Part shown: positions 1 to 7,916 of the stretch, piece after piece
How the letters are laid out: each line of letters starts with the position of its first letter
How positions within the stretch are numbered: position 1 is the first letter of the stretch
NCBI GenBank assembly: GCA_021799495.1
Contig: JAJZAI010000033.1
Coordinates: forward strand, 1-39,668
DNA from: Deltaproteobacteria bacterium
Lineage (GTDB): Bacteria; Desulfobacterota; Binatia; Binatales; Binataceae
DNA length: 39,668 nucleotides
Direction: 5' to 3'
The notes under the pieces: model-generated
The model's database searches: none
What the model was told of the DNA's origin: nothing
What the model saw: the letters and a program-made list of their open reading frames with translations, nothing else
Translations under genes and position numbers: made by a program

Positions 1-37
1 TCAGCATCGGCCGCTGCCGCCGCTCCTCACCGCGCAT
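1..37 (-). CDS. N-terminal fragment of a leftward gene
   Basis: A leftward reading frame begins with ATG at 37 and runs off the window edge after about 12 codons (MRGEERRQRPML). The start is supported by a strong Shine-Dalgarno stretch (GGAGGAAG, plus-strand 44-51) six bases upstream, and by a TATAAT box further upstream (78-83). The visible residues are basic and carry no recognisable motif, so no function can be given. The alternative is that this is untranslated leader sequence. Confidence 0.4.
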   Translation of the reverse strand, partial: MRGEERRQRPML

Positions 38-77
38 CCGCCACTTCCTCCTCAACCACGATTACCCACTCAGACGA

Positions 78-110
78 ATTATAGGCGAGTGAAATTCAGG
101 CGTTTATCAA
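78..110 (-). promoter_or_regulatory. Possible leftward promoter
   Basis: Read leftward, 83-78 is a perfect TATAAT. The best -35-like element is TTGATA at 110-105, but the 21-base spacer is too long for a standard sigma-70 promoter, so only the -10 is convincing. It lies about 40 bases upstream of the start codon at 37, consistent with driving the truncated leftward gene. Confidence 0.3.
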
Positions 111-143
111 CGCCCTGCTAGGGAAGCCCTTCGCAAGCCTGCT

Positions 144-219
144 TGTCATTCTGAACGGAGTCTGCGCAGCGAAGAATCCCAGGATTCTTCGCTGCGCTCA
201 GGACCAGCTCAGAATGACA
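144..219. repeat. Palindromic intergenic repeat (TGTCATTCTGA type)
   Basis: This is a large imperfect palindrome. The outer arms TGTCATTCTGA (144-154) and TCAGAATGACA (209-219) are perfect complements. The inner arms 164-179 and 182-197 form a perfect 16-bp stem with a two-base loop. Hairpins with this sequence flavour (cattctga...cgaagaatcc) occur as dispersed intergenic repeats in many unrelated soil and environmental bacterial genomes. No second copy is visible in this window. Confidence 0.75.
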
Positions 220-265
220 GGATGGACCTTTCGCAGAGCTTCCCTGATGGTCATGCCTGGGCTTC

Positions 266-383
266 CATCGATTTTGCGAGTTCCTCTTGTTAGTCATGCC
301 CGGGCTTGACCCGGGCATCCATCGATTTGGATTCGCGGGTCAAGCCCGGGCATGACGATGCGGGAGTCGCGAGCGCGATCGCG
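266..383 (+). repeat. 108-bp dispersed repeat, copy 1
   Basis: Positions 276-383 match the reverse complement of 7275-7382 without gaps; by hand I count about 12 differences in 108 bases. The similarity fades over the preceding ten bases. The core is a near-perfect hairpin: arms 293-312 and 337-356 are perfect 20-bp complements. A shortened, degenerate copy of the same core (250-274) lies immediately to the left. It has no coding capacity and sits past the 3' end of the gene at 408-1673. It resembles a REP/MITE-like element. Confidence 0.8.
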
Positions 384-407
384 CAACTTAACCAGCCACG
401 CGCCGGT

Positions 408-1673
408 TCAGTCGGTGATGGTCAGATAGAGCGGCGCGCTGGTCGCGCTTTCGGTGTTGACCACTTTGACGAAGGTCAGCGTGCCGGTGCTCTGATTGAT
501 CGAGAATTGCGAAATCGTGCCCGTGCCCTGATTCGCGACGTAGAGATTATTCTTGTTCGGTCCGATCGCGATTCCGGTCGGCTGGTTCAGGCTCGGATCG
601 GAATAGATCGCCGAAAACGTCAAAACGCCGGAATTCACAATGAACGCCGTGAGCGACGGCGGCGACGCCTTCTGATTGGCGACATAGAGGAACTCGCCCG
701 CGCTCAGTTGCACGATCGCCATCCCGCCCAGCCCGGCAATCGATGAGGAATAGGAATTCAGATACGCGGGCGCGCCGTTGGCGAGGTTGTAGCCGATCGA
801 ATAAACGAACCCGGTTGTCGGATCCGAGGCGTAGAGATATCCCTGCTGAAACGTCGCGTTCGTAAATGGATCGAGCACCAGATCGGTCGGAAAGCTGACG
901 CCCGGGCCGTTGCCGACGATCGCCGTCGTGCCGGCGGAAAGCGTGCCGCTCGCGCCGATCGGAAAACTGCTTACCGAACCGTTCGCGCTGTCCGCGACGA
1001 ACAAATATGAATTGGTCGCGACCGCGCCCTGCGGCTTCGACAGCAACACGGAGGAAAACGCGCCGCCGTTGCTGGCCAGAACGCCCGTGGTCGAGCTGAC
1101 CGTATATTGCGAGATCGTGCCGGCGCCCTGGTTCGTCGCGAACGCATAGGCGCCGGTGGGATTCACCGCGATCCACTGCGGCTGGCTGCCGGTCGCTATC
1201 GTGCCGATCGAGGCGAGCTTGCCGCTGCTCGCCGTGACTTTGTATTGCTGAATCTTGCCATCGACCGAATTCGCCACATAGACGTATTTGGCGCCGGGGC
1301 CGTTGGCGATTCCGATCGGCCCGCCGGTCGAACCCGCCGCGACCGATCCGATCAGGCTGAGCGCGCCGGTCGTGGTGTTGCGTTTGAATTCGCCGGCCTT
1401 GCCGTCGCCATTGTTCGAGCTGTAAAGATAGGGGCCCGTCGTGGGCGAAACCGTGATCGTCGCCGTCGCCGTCGCGGTCGGCGACGACGAATTGGTGACC
1501 TCAGGAAAGATCGACTTCCCGCACGACGCGCCGCCAAACATCGCGAGCGTCAGCAGCAGCGCCGCGAGCGCCGGCGTCAGTCTAAGCGCGCGGCCCCATC
1601 CGTATATTGACGTGGAAACCGGAATCTCCGCCGACGCGCCCTGGTTCGCGATCGCTCGCTGCCGCTCATCCAT
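408..1673 (-). CDS. Secreted beta-propeller protein, lactonase/YncE-like
   Basis: The protein has a hydrophobic export segment (LTPALAALLLTLAMFGG) ending at a Cys (GGASC), so it may be a lipoprotein, although the lipobox is weak. A Thr/Ala/Ser-rich linker follows, then repeated blades such as LYVANQGTGTISQF and YAFATNQGAGTISQY. This repeat style is typical of the seven-bladed lactonase-like (6-phosphogluconolactonase/YncE) propellers. Such proteins are usually periplasmic or surface-exposed and mostly lack a proven substrate, so no enzyme activity is claimed. The start is uncertain. ATG at 1673 is chosen; GTG at 1718 is in frame, and neither has a clear ribosome binding site. It is divergent from the cyclase-family gene at 1826. 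Confidence 0.75.
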   Translation of the reverse strand: MDERQRAIANQGASAEIPVSTSIYGWGRALRLTPALAALLLTLAMFGGASCGKSIFPEVTNSSSPTATATATITVSPTTGPYLYSSNNGDGKAGEFKRNTTTGALSLIGSVAAGSTGGPIGIANGPGAKYVYVANSVDGKIQQYKVTASSGKLASIGTIATGSQPQWIAVNPTGAYAFATNQGAGTISQYTVSSTTGVLASNGGAFSSVLLSKPQGAVATNSYLFVADSANGSVSSFPIGASGTLSAGTTAIVGNGPGVSFPTDLVLDPFTNATFQQGYLYASDPTTGFVYSIGYNLANGAPAYLNSYSSSIAGLGGMAIVQLSAGEFLYVANQKASPPSLTAFIVNSGVLTFSAIYSDPSLNQPTGIAIGPNKNNLYVANQGTGTISQFSINQSTGTLTFVKVVNTESATSAPLYLTITD

Positions 1674-1825
1674 CGTGGCGTAAATTGCCACAACCGCGCG
1701 CCTGACGCTATCGGCCACGCGCGCTTGACAGCCGCGCGCCCGCCGTGGCGTGCTGGGCCGAGAATCGCGGCCGCCGCGCTAACGGCCATCGCCGGCCCGG
1801 CGCGGCCGCCGGGGAGAATACGACG

Positions 1826-2797
1826 ATGCCGAAAATCGACTTCAATAAAATTCCCAGGTTCTCCGAACTGCCGATTAAAAAAGGCGCGCCAGCGGATTCC
1901 AACTGGGGCGTCTTCGGCGACGACGACGAAGCCGGATGCGTCAACTTCCTGACGCCCGAGGGCGTCGTCGAAGCGGCCCGGATGGTGCGCAACGGCAAGG
2001 TCTTCCGCCTCGATACGCCGATCAACTACGCCAATCCTCCACTGTTCGAACGCGAGCCGGTGCATCACACGAAAAAGAGCTTCGAGAGCTACGGCCTGCT
2101 CGGCTTCGACGATCTGCTCGACGCCTACAACACGCAGGAAGGCAGCCAGTGGGACGGCTTGGGCCATGTCGGCAATCTGCGCGCGCAGGCCTTTTACAAC
2201 GGCGTCAAGGAAGGCGAGATCAAGACTTCCAACAAGCTCGGCATCCACAACTGGGCCGACCGCTTCGTCGGCCGCGGCGTGCTGATCGACGCCTTCCGCT
2301 ATCGCGCGCAGGCCGGCCGCCCGGTGAATCCGCTTAACAACGAGGTTTACAGCCTCGACGATCTGAAGAACGCGCTCGCCGCCCAAAAGACCGAACTCAA
2401 GCCCGGCTCGATTTTGCTGGTGCGGACCGGATGGATGGGCGCCTATCTCGCCTCATCGCCGGAAGACAAGCGCAAGATGGCGCCGATCTTTTCGCTCAAG
2501 GCCTGCGGCATCGACCCCGGCCGCGACACGGTCGCGTGGATGTGGGACAACCGGGTCGCCGCGATCGGCACGGATTGTCCCGCCGTCGAGCCGTGGCCGT
2601 GGGATTTTAAGGACGACGGCGCGCTGCACTATCGCACGCTCTCGCTGCTCGGCCTGCCGCTTGGGGAACAGTTCGTGCTCGACCAGCTGGCGGAGGATTG
2701 CGCCGCCGACGGCCGCTGGGAGTTCATGCTGGTCTCCGTGCCGCTCCATCTGCGCGGCGGCATCGCCTCGCCGCCCAACGCGGTCGCGATCAAGTAG
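1826..2797 (+). CDS. Cyclase-family (PF04199-like) metal-dependent hydrolase
   Basis: The 323-residue protein belongs to the cyclase/kynurenine formamidase-like superfamily, whose members hydrolyse C-N or lactone bonds in aromatic or heterocyclic compounds using a divalent metal. The start is ATG at 1826, preceded by GGGGAG nine bases upstream; an earlier in-frame ATG at 1745 would add an atypical Arg-rich tail. The usual HxGTHxDxPxH metal motif appears in altered form as GSQWDGLGHV, with Gln in place of the first motif His. Later landmarks are ILLVRTGW and IGTDCPAVEPWPW. A paralogue with the same substitution is at 35112-36077. Its last 8 bases overlap the convergent pcp gene. The substrate is unknown. 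Confidence 0.8.
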   Translation: MPKIDFNKIPRFSELPIKKGAPADSNWGVFGDDDEAGCVNFLTPEGVVEAARMVRNGKVFRLDTPINYANPPLFEREPVHHTKKSFESYGLLGFDDLLDAYNTQEGSQWDGLGHVGNLRAQAFYNGVKEGEIKTSNKLGIHNWADRFVGRGVLIDAFRYRAQAGRPVNPLNNEVYSLDDLKNALAAQKTELKPGSILLVRTGWMGAYLASSPEDKRKMAPIFSLKACGIDPGRDTVAWMWDNRVAAIGTDCPAVEPWPWDFKDDGALHYRTLSLLGLPLGEQFVLDQLAEDCAADGRWEFMLVSVPLHLRGGIASPPNAVAIK

Positions 2798-3431
2798 CGG
2801 CTTCGCCGCGCGGACGCGCGAGCGTCCGCGCGATCGCGCCCAGCGCGATCGCGACGCCCGCGGTCATCATCTCGAGCGACATGCTCGGCGCCGCGCGATG
2901 GCGCGCGGCCTGCGATGCCGCGTAAGGCAGATGGATGAACCCAACCGGCATCGCGGGACGGTCGCGGGTCGCATGCAGCGCCAGATACATCGCGGCGTTG
3001 CAGATGAAGATTCCGGCGCTCAACGATCGTTCGGCCGGAATTTCATTGCGCGCGAGCGCGCGCAGGATCGCGGCGGCCGGAAGCCGCGTGAAATAGGCGT
3101 CGGGCCCGCCCGCGACAATCGGCTTGCCGCCGATCGCGCCGCCGGCTTCGCGCGTGCGCCGCTCGTCAACCAGATTTATCGCGACCTGCTCGATCGAAAG
3201 CGCCGTTCGTCCGCCGGCCTGGCCGAGTCCCAAAATCGCGTCGGGACGCGCCATCTGCAGCGCGCCCGCCAGCGCCTGTCCGGCCCGTTTCAGATTCACC
3301 GGCAACTCCCACGCTCGCACCGTGGCGCCGCCGATGGTCGCGCGATCGAATTTCGCCGCCACCTGCCACGACGGATTGATCCGTTCGCCGCCGAACGGCA
3401 TGAAGCCGGTCAGCAGGATCGTCGCGGTCAT
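2790..3431 (-). CDS. pcp: Pyroglutamyl-peptidase I (peptidase C15)
   Basis: This cytoplasmic cysteine peptidase removes N-terminal pyroglutamate from peptides. The 213-residue length matches the family. The N-terminal LLTGFMPFGG signature is present, and the catalytic triad can be placed at Glu81 (LSIEQVAIN), Cys144 (GIFICNAAMY) and His167 (VGFIHLPY). Its start codon overlaps the stop of the upstream sulfurtransferase by four bases (ATGA), implying translational coupling in a leftward unit with pyrD. The 3' end overlaps the convergent cyclase-family gene by 8 bases. Confidence 0.92.
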   Translation of the reverse strand: MTATILLTGFMPFGGERINPSWQVAAKFDRATIGGATVRAWELPVNLKRAGQALAGALQMARPDAILGLGQAGGRTALSIEQVAINLVDERRTREAGGAIGGKPIVAGGPDAYFTRLPAAAILRALARNEIPAERSLSAGIFICNAAMYLALHATRDRPAMPVGFIHLPYAASQAARHRAAPSMSLEMMTAGVAIALGAIARTLARPRGEAAT

Positions 3432-4270
3432 TCGGCGCGGCGCACGCTTTTGCGCCGCGGAAATTCGATCGGCAACTCAGGGCGGTTGCCCCATTCGCCC
3501 CACGAACCAAGGTAATTGCGCGCCTGCGCATAGCCCGCGATCCTGAGCGCGATCCATGCGTTGGCGGAACGATACCCGCCCTGGCAATAGGGCGCGATTT
3601 CCAAGTCGGGCCGCAGTCCGAGCGCTTCGAATTCCGCGCGCAATTGCGCGGCCGGCTTGAAGCGGCCGTCGGGCGCGAGGTTGTGTGTCCAATCGCGATG
3701 GATCGCATTGGGGACGGCGCCGGCGCGCGCCGCCCGCACCCGCTCGCCGAAATATTCCTCGTCGCTGCGCACGTCGAAAATCTGGATTCCGCCGCCGCCC
3801 ATTCGATTCACCATCTCCGGATAGCCGATGATCGCGTCCGCCCGCGGCGCAATCGTGAAATTCGCGTAGGCGTGCGGCTTGACGGCGGTGGCGAGCGGCG
3901 CGCCCGCCGCGCATTTCAGTCCACCGTCGAGAATCCGTGTCCGGCGATGGCCCGCATAGGCGAGCATCCACGCCACCCGCGTCGCACGCATCCCGGAGTC
4001 GTTCTCGTAGAACACGACGGTCGAGCCGGGCGTGATTCCGAGCGCCGAAAAAATCCATGCGAGCTGACCGTTGAATTCACGCAAGCCCGCCTCGCTGGTG
4101 TCGCTGTGATGGAACGGAAAAGGATCGAAATGGCGCGCGCCCTCCAGATGGGCGGCCCAGAAATCGGCCGACGGCCGCGTATCGACAAGGATCAGGTTGG
4201 GGTCGCCGCGATGCTCTCCGAGCCACTGCGCATCGACCAGAAATTCCGCCGGATTTGGTTCCGCAGCCAT
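3428..4270 (-). CDS. Tandem-rhodanese sulfurtransferase (thiosulfate/3-mercaptopyruvate type)
   Basis: The protein has 280 residues and two rhodanese domains. The N-terminal domain (about 10-125) has VVFYENDSGMRATR where an active-site loop would be and lacks its Cys. The C-terminal domain (about 145-275) carries the catalytic Cys229 in YCQGGYRS. This inactive-active arrangement is normal for SseA/TST enzymes, which move sulfane sulfur from thiosulfate or 3-mercaptopyruvate to cyanide or thiols. The loop alone does not settle the donor. The gene lies 32 bases after pyrD and couples to pcp by a four-base overlap. Confidence 0.9.
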   Translation of the reverse strand: MAAEPNPAEFLVDAQWLGEHRGDPNLILVDTRPSADFWAAHLEGARHFDPFPFHHSDTSEAGLREFNGQLAWIFSALGITPGSTVVFYENDSGMRATRVAWMLAYAGHRRTRILDGGLKCAAGAPLATAVKPHAYANFTIAPRADAIIGYPEMVNRMGGGGIQIFDVRSDEEYFGERVRAARAGAVPNAIHRDWTHNLAPDGRFKPAAQLRAEFEALGLRPDLEIAPYCQGGYRSANAWIALRIAGYAQARNYLGSWGEWGNRPELPIEFPRRKSVRRAE

Positions 4271-4302
4271 CGCGCCTCCGCCGCGCCGGCCGCTTTGTGC
4301 GG

Positions 4303-5388
4303 CTATTTCGCCGCCGCGCCGGTCGCCTCGCTAATAGAGCGAAAACCCTCGCGTGCGAGCAAGCGCGCGAGATCGCGTTTGATTCCGGCGACGATCCCCG
4401 GTCCGCCGTACACCATCCCGGTGTACAGTTCGACCAGACTCGCGCCCGCGCGGATATGGCCGAGGGCGTCTTCGGCGCTGGCGATTCCGCCCACGCCGAT
4501 AATCGCGATTTTCCCGCCGGTCGCGGCGTAAACTCGCGCGATCATTTTGCGCGACCGTTCGCGCAGCGGCGCGCCGCTAAGCCCGCCCGGATATGGCGCG
4601 GAGACGCCGACCGCCTCGCGCGCGAGCGTGGTGTTGGTCGCGACGATTCCATCGACGCGCTCGTCAAGCGCGCAGGCGCAAATCGCGTCTGCCTGCGCGT
4701 CGTCGAGGTCGGGCGCGATTTTAATCAGCAGCGGCCGCGGTTGCGCGCCAGCGGGCGTGGCGCCGCGAATCGCGGCGACGATTTCGCGGATTCGCTCCGG
4801 CGCCTGGAAATCGCGCAGGCCGGGCGTATTCGGCGACGACACGTTGACGACGATAAAATCGGCGTAACGCGTCAGCCGCCGCGCGAGCGCCGCGTAATCC
4901 TCCGCGACGCGCTCTGGCGGCGTGTCCTTGTTCGGCCCGAAATTCAGCCCGAGGCGCATCGCGCGCGACCGCCGCGCCGCGCGTTCCAGCCGCGCCGCCG
5001 CACGCTCCATCCCCGCGCCCGGAAAGCCAAGCCGGTTGATCAGCGCGCGATCGCGCGCCAGCCGCCACATCCGCGGTCGCGGATTTCCGGGCTGCGGGCG
5101 CGGCGTGATCGTGCCCAATTCGGCAAACCCGAAGCCGAGCAGATTCCATGCGGCGATCGCGCGCGCGTCCTTGTCCATCCCGGCCGCCAGTCCGAGCGGA
5201 TTCGGAAAGCGCACGCCGAAGACGGTCGTGGCCAGTTCGGGCGGATCGGCGGGGGCGGCCAGCGGCGGCGCGAGCGACAGGGCGGCGATGGTCAACCGAT
5301 GGGCGAGTTCAGGATCGAGCCGGAACAGGAACGGCCGGATAAATCGCGCGTAGAGGTTGGACGCCGCCGGACCCATCAACGACCGCAT
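4303..5388 (-). CDS. pyrD: Dihydroorotate dehydrogenase (quinone), class 2
   Basis: It oxidises dihydroorotate to orotate in pyrimidine synthesis, passing electrons through FMN to membrane quinone. The 361-residue protein has the class 2 N-terminal helical extension (about 1-45) that docks to the inner membrane. FMN and substrate motifs include NPLGLAAGMDKD (63-74), INRLGFPG, LGLNFGPNKD, the catalytic Ser region VNVSSPNTPGL (181-191), ATNTTL and GVGGI. It appears to head a leftward unit with the sulfurtransferase and pcp. The upstream ImmA-like gene ends only 16 bases before its start. Confidence 0.95.
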   Translation of the reverse strand: MRSLMGPAASNLYARFIRPFLFRLDPELAHRLTIAALSLAPPLAAPADPPELATTVFGVRFPNPLGLAAGMDKDARAIAAWNLLGFGFAELGTITPRPQPGNPRPRMWRLARDRALINRLGFPGAGMERAAARLERAARRSRAMRLGLNFGPNKDTPPERVAEDYAALARRLTRYADFIVVNVSSPNTPGLRDFQAPERIREIVAAIRGATPAGAQPRPLLIKIAPDLDDAQADAICACALDERVDGIVATNTTLAREAVGVSAPYPGGLSGAPLRERSRKMIARVYAATGGKIAIIGVGGIASAEDALGHIRAGASLVELYTGMVYGGPGIVAGIKRDLARLLAREGFRSISEATGAAAK

Positions 5389-5404
5389 CTTGCGCCTTTA
5401 TTGA

Positions 5405-6133
5405 TCACGCAGATCGTCGGATCAGGCCCAAGTCGCGGAATTGGATGCCCATAGCAGCACGTGAAACTCCAAAAATATCGGTCAGTGTGCGTTGATCACC
5501 GGAAACAAAGGAAGAGGCGTTCGCAACGATTTCAGCAATCTCTTGAAGTGGTTTCGCTCTCAATTCAGACGGCATTAAATGTCCATTCGTAAGCATCACC
5601 GCGTCGTTGTCGTCAATCTTGCACACATCGATCGGTGCGGGGAATCTTCGCACAAAAAGGTCCCGTAATATCTTTGATGGCATGAGAAGTTCCGCAGCGA
5701 AGATATTTGCCTCCAACTCTGGCCGCGTCGCGGGTCGCCAAATAGCAGGATCCGTTAACGGACTCTCCCTGAACAGGTTCCTTTCTCGGTGGAGGATGAA
5801 GTGACCGATTTCGTGGGCCGCAGTAAAACGACGAATTTCAGCAGAAAATTTCCTAGCTATCGATATCTGGCGATTGGGCCGGTCAAGTTGCCCTGCTAAT
5901 TCGACCTGCAAAGCGCCCGCATAATTCGAAAATCCGAGTTCCCAAGGTTCGTCGAAAGATAGTCCTAGAACCCCTTCGGCAATCAGCTTAGGCTCGAAGG
6001 GTAAAAGGTTAAGGTGACCGTTGGGTCCGGGATAGAATTTCTTATTTCGCCGCCAGAATTGGATCGTGAGCTTGCGAGCTTCTGTTCTGATAAACCTAGC
6101 TCGCCTCGGGTCGATCCTGTTGTGAAATGCCAC
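5405..6133 (-). CDS. ImmA/IrrE-type zinc metallopeptidase domain protein
   Basis: The 242-residue protein carries a zincin motif AAHEIGHFILH (His107, Glu108, His111) and a probable third ligand Glu141 in RPELEANIFAAELLMP, the hallmark of the ImmA/IrrE family. Family members cleave or control repressors, either of mobile elements (ImmA) or in DNA-damage response (IrrE/PprI with DdrO). The C-terminal part (about 190-240) ends in a helix-turn-helix-like stretch (SGDQRTLTDIFGVSRAAMGIQ). It starts with GTG at 6133. Base composition and codon use are clearly more AT-rich than the neighbours, and no partner repressor is visible, so it is probably a horizontally acquired orphan. Confidence 0.85.
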   Translation of the reverse strand: MAFHNRIDPRRARFIRTEARKLTIQFWRRNKKFYPGPNGHLNLLPFEPKLIAEGVLGLSFDEPWELGFSNYAGALQVELAGQLDRPNRQISIARKFSAEIRRFTAAHEIGHFILHRERNLFRESPLTDPAIWRPATRPELEANIFAAELLMPSKILRDLFVRRFPAPIDVCKIDDNDAVMLTNGHLMPSELRAKPLQEIAEIVANASSFVSGDQRTLTDIFGVSRAAMGIQFRDLGLIRRSA

Positions 6134-6358
6134 GCTAACCTAATTTATTAATCCCGGCTAGCCGTCACAAGTCGTTTTCAACACGCGAACCGACCATTGT
6201 AACCAGCGGTGTGGATATTGGTTCGTCGTTCCAGCAGAAAATATTGAATGATCGATTGACACCATCCGATTTCGTCGTACAGCTTTATCCGCGTAACCGA
6301 AGGAAGATGCTGATAGATTGAACTGTAAACAAAAAACCCATCAAGCGGCCGGCCGGCG
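6134..6358. other. Low-GC spacer between ImmA-like gene and thyX
   Basis: This AT-richer stretch continues the composition of the ImmA-like gene and ends sharply at thyX. No convincing gene was found on either strand. A TTGACA hexamer at 6256-6261 faces thyX, but the following -10 candidate (TACAGC, 6278-6283) is poor. Facing the ImmA-like gene, TTGTGA (6170-6165) and TAAATT (6147-6142) are 17 bases apart but would leave almost no leader. Confidence 0.4.
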
Positions 6359-7186
6359 ATGAATAACCAAGCGAAAATGCAGGTCAAGCTGATCGATTAC
6401 GCGAGCGCTCCGCTGGAGAAGCTCTACGCCGCTTTCCGCACCTGCTACTCCGCCGACACGCCGCTCGAAATCTGGCAGAAGATCGAAGCCGAGAAGATCT
6501 CGCACGAAAAAATCCGCGAATTTATCGGCGAGCGGCTCAAGACCGGCCACGCGTCGCCGCTCGAACAGGTGGTCTTCTGGTTCGCGATCGCCGGCGTTTC
6601 GCGCTCGCTCTCGCATCAGTTCGTCCGCCATCGCATCGGCATCAGCTTCGAGCAGCAGAGCCAGCGCTACGTCAGGTTCAAGGAAGAAAAGCTCGCCTTC
6701 GTGATGCCCGAGTCGTGGACGCGCGCCGGGCTCGACGCCGAATACGCCGAGCTGCTGGAGCATACGTCGCGGCTCTACGCGCGCGCGCTCAAGGCCGGAA
6801 TTCCGGCCGAGGACGCGCGCTTCGTGCTGCCCAACGCCGCGCCGACGAACTTCCACGTGATGGTAAATTTCGCCGAGATGCTCCATATCTGCGACCTCAG
6901 GCTGTGCGTGCGCGCGCAGTGGGAAATCCGGCGGATGGTCGCGATGATGCGCGCGGAAATCAAGCGCGTGCTGCCGGAAATCGCGGTTTTCCTGCAACCC
7001 AAGTGCGGCGAGAACCGGATGGGCTACTGCGACGAATCGCTCCACGACTGGGAAATCTGCCCGCTCGGCAAGGTGCGTCCGCACAAGTCGAAATTGTTCG
7101 AAATCTACGAGCGCCACGGCGCGCGCAAATCGCGCGACCTGAGCGACGCGGAGTTCCGCGCCGTCGAGGAAAAAGAACAGCTTTAG
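6359..7186 (+). CDS. thyX: FAD-dependent thymidylate synthase ThyX
   Basis: It makes dTMP from dUMP using methylene-tetrahydrofolate as carbon donor and FAD/NADPH as reductant. The ThyX signature RHRxxSxxxxSxR-like segment is RHRIGISFEQQSQR (90-103). HASPLEQVVFWFAIAGVSRSLSHQF precedes it in the usual order. The C-terminal third has a Cys-containing region (CGENRMGYCDE, then WEICPLGKVRPHK) that several anaerobe and deltaproteobacterial ThyX proteins also carry in some form; metal binding there is only a guess. An internal ATG at 6377 is an alternative start, and neither has a strong ribosome binding site. Confidence 0.93.
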   Translation: MNNQAKMQVKLIDYASAPLEKLYAAFRTCYSADTPLEIWQKIEAEKISHEKIREFIGERLKTGHASPLEQVVFWFAIAGVSRSLSHQFVRHRIGISFEQQSQRYVRFKEEKLAFVMPESWTRAGLDAEYAELLEHTSRLYARALKAGIPAEDARFVLPNAAPTNFHVMVNFAEMLHICDLRLCVRAQWEIRRMVAMMRAEIKRVLPEIAVFLQPKCGENRMGYCDESLHDWEICPLGKVRPHKSKLFEIYERHGARKSRDLSDAEFRAVEEKEQL

Positions 7187-7274
7187 CGGCGCGGCGATCG
7201 GAGCGGTTGCGAAAGCGTGCGCGGGCGTGACGTTCGCGCGCGCACGTCCGTGCCGGCCGGTTCCATTCCGGCGC

Positions 7275-7392
7275 CGCGATCGCGGTCGCGGCTCCCACAG
7301 CGTCATTCGTGGGCTTGACCCGCGAATCCATAGCGCTGGATGCCCGGGTCAAGCCCGGGCATGACTAACAGAAGGAACTCGCCAAATCGCTG
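7275..7392 (-). repeat. 108-bp dispersed repeat, copy 2 (inverted)
   Basis: The core 7275-7382 is the reverse-complement partner of 276-383, equal in length and gapless, at roughly 89% identity by hand count. The hairpin right arm is 7346-7365; the left arm has three mismatches. It lies in the 320-bp gene-free gap between thyX and the small membrane protein at 7507. Nothing else recognisable was found in that gap. Confidence 0.8.
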
Positions 7393-7506
7393 TGGCGCGC
7401 GACTCCGGCGCGGACGTCGCGGCGCGGCGGTTGCGCTTTATTGCAAGCGCCGTGACGCGCCGCGAACGGTGGGCGCGGCGGACGGCGCCGCGCTACGATG
7501 CGGCGC

Positions 7507-7827
7507 ATGATCGCCATCAACCCCCTCGTCGCGCTGGGCGTCCTCGGCTCGACCGCCGCCACCGACGCCATTTACGTCCTGTTCAACGCCGCCGTCTCCC
7601 AGCGCCGCCGCATCCGCGCCGCGTCGTGGAGCGGCGTATGGTACCTGCTGTCCGCCTTCGCCGTGATCAGCTACACCCAAAACGCATGGTACGTGCCGTT
7701 CGCGGCGGGCGGCTCATGGATCGGCGCCTTCGCCGCGATGACGTGGCTGACGCATGACGGCGGCGGCCCGGCGGAACCCTCGATGCTCGAACGGGCGCCC
7801 GGCGCGGGCAAATCGCCTCCGGCCTGA
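7507..7827 (+). CDS. Small inner-membrane protein, unknown function
   Basis: A roughly 106-residue protein with about three hydrophobic segments: NPLVALGVLGSTAATDAIYVLF, then a basic loop (SQRRRIRAASW), then VWYLLSAFAVISYTQNAWYVPFAAGGSWIGAF. The conserved-looking Asp/Ala-rich first helix and the WYLLSAFAVISYT segment resemble small uncharacterised membrane proteins in other soil bacteria. I cannot assign a role. ATG at 7507 is preferred, giving MIAINPLVAL; ATG at 7498 is in frame. Neither has a clear ribosome binding site. Confidence 0.65.
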   Translation: MIAINPLVALGVLGSTAATDAIYVLFNAAVSQRRRIRAASWSGVWYLLSAFAVISYTQNAWYVPFAAGGSWIGAFAAMTWLTHDGGGPAEPSMLERAPGAGKSPPA

Positions 7828-7916
7828 CGCTTGTGGAATGTCGTCGTAGCGCGTTCGCCGCGCCGCTTGCGGAGCGCGGCTGGCTGTGTAATTCGGTTCT
7901 TACAGGGAATTTGACG

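Noticed and set aside
6178-6387. A 69-codon leftward frame upstream of thyX
   Set aside because: It overlaps the thyX 5' end, has no ribosome binding site and matches no family I recognise.
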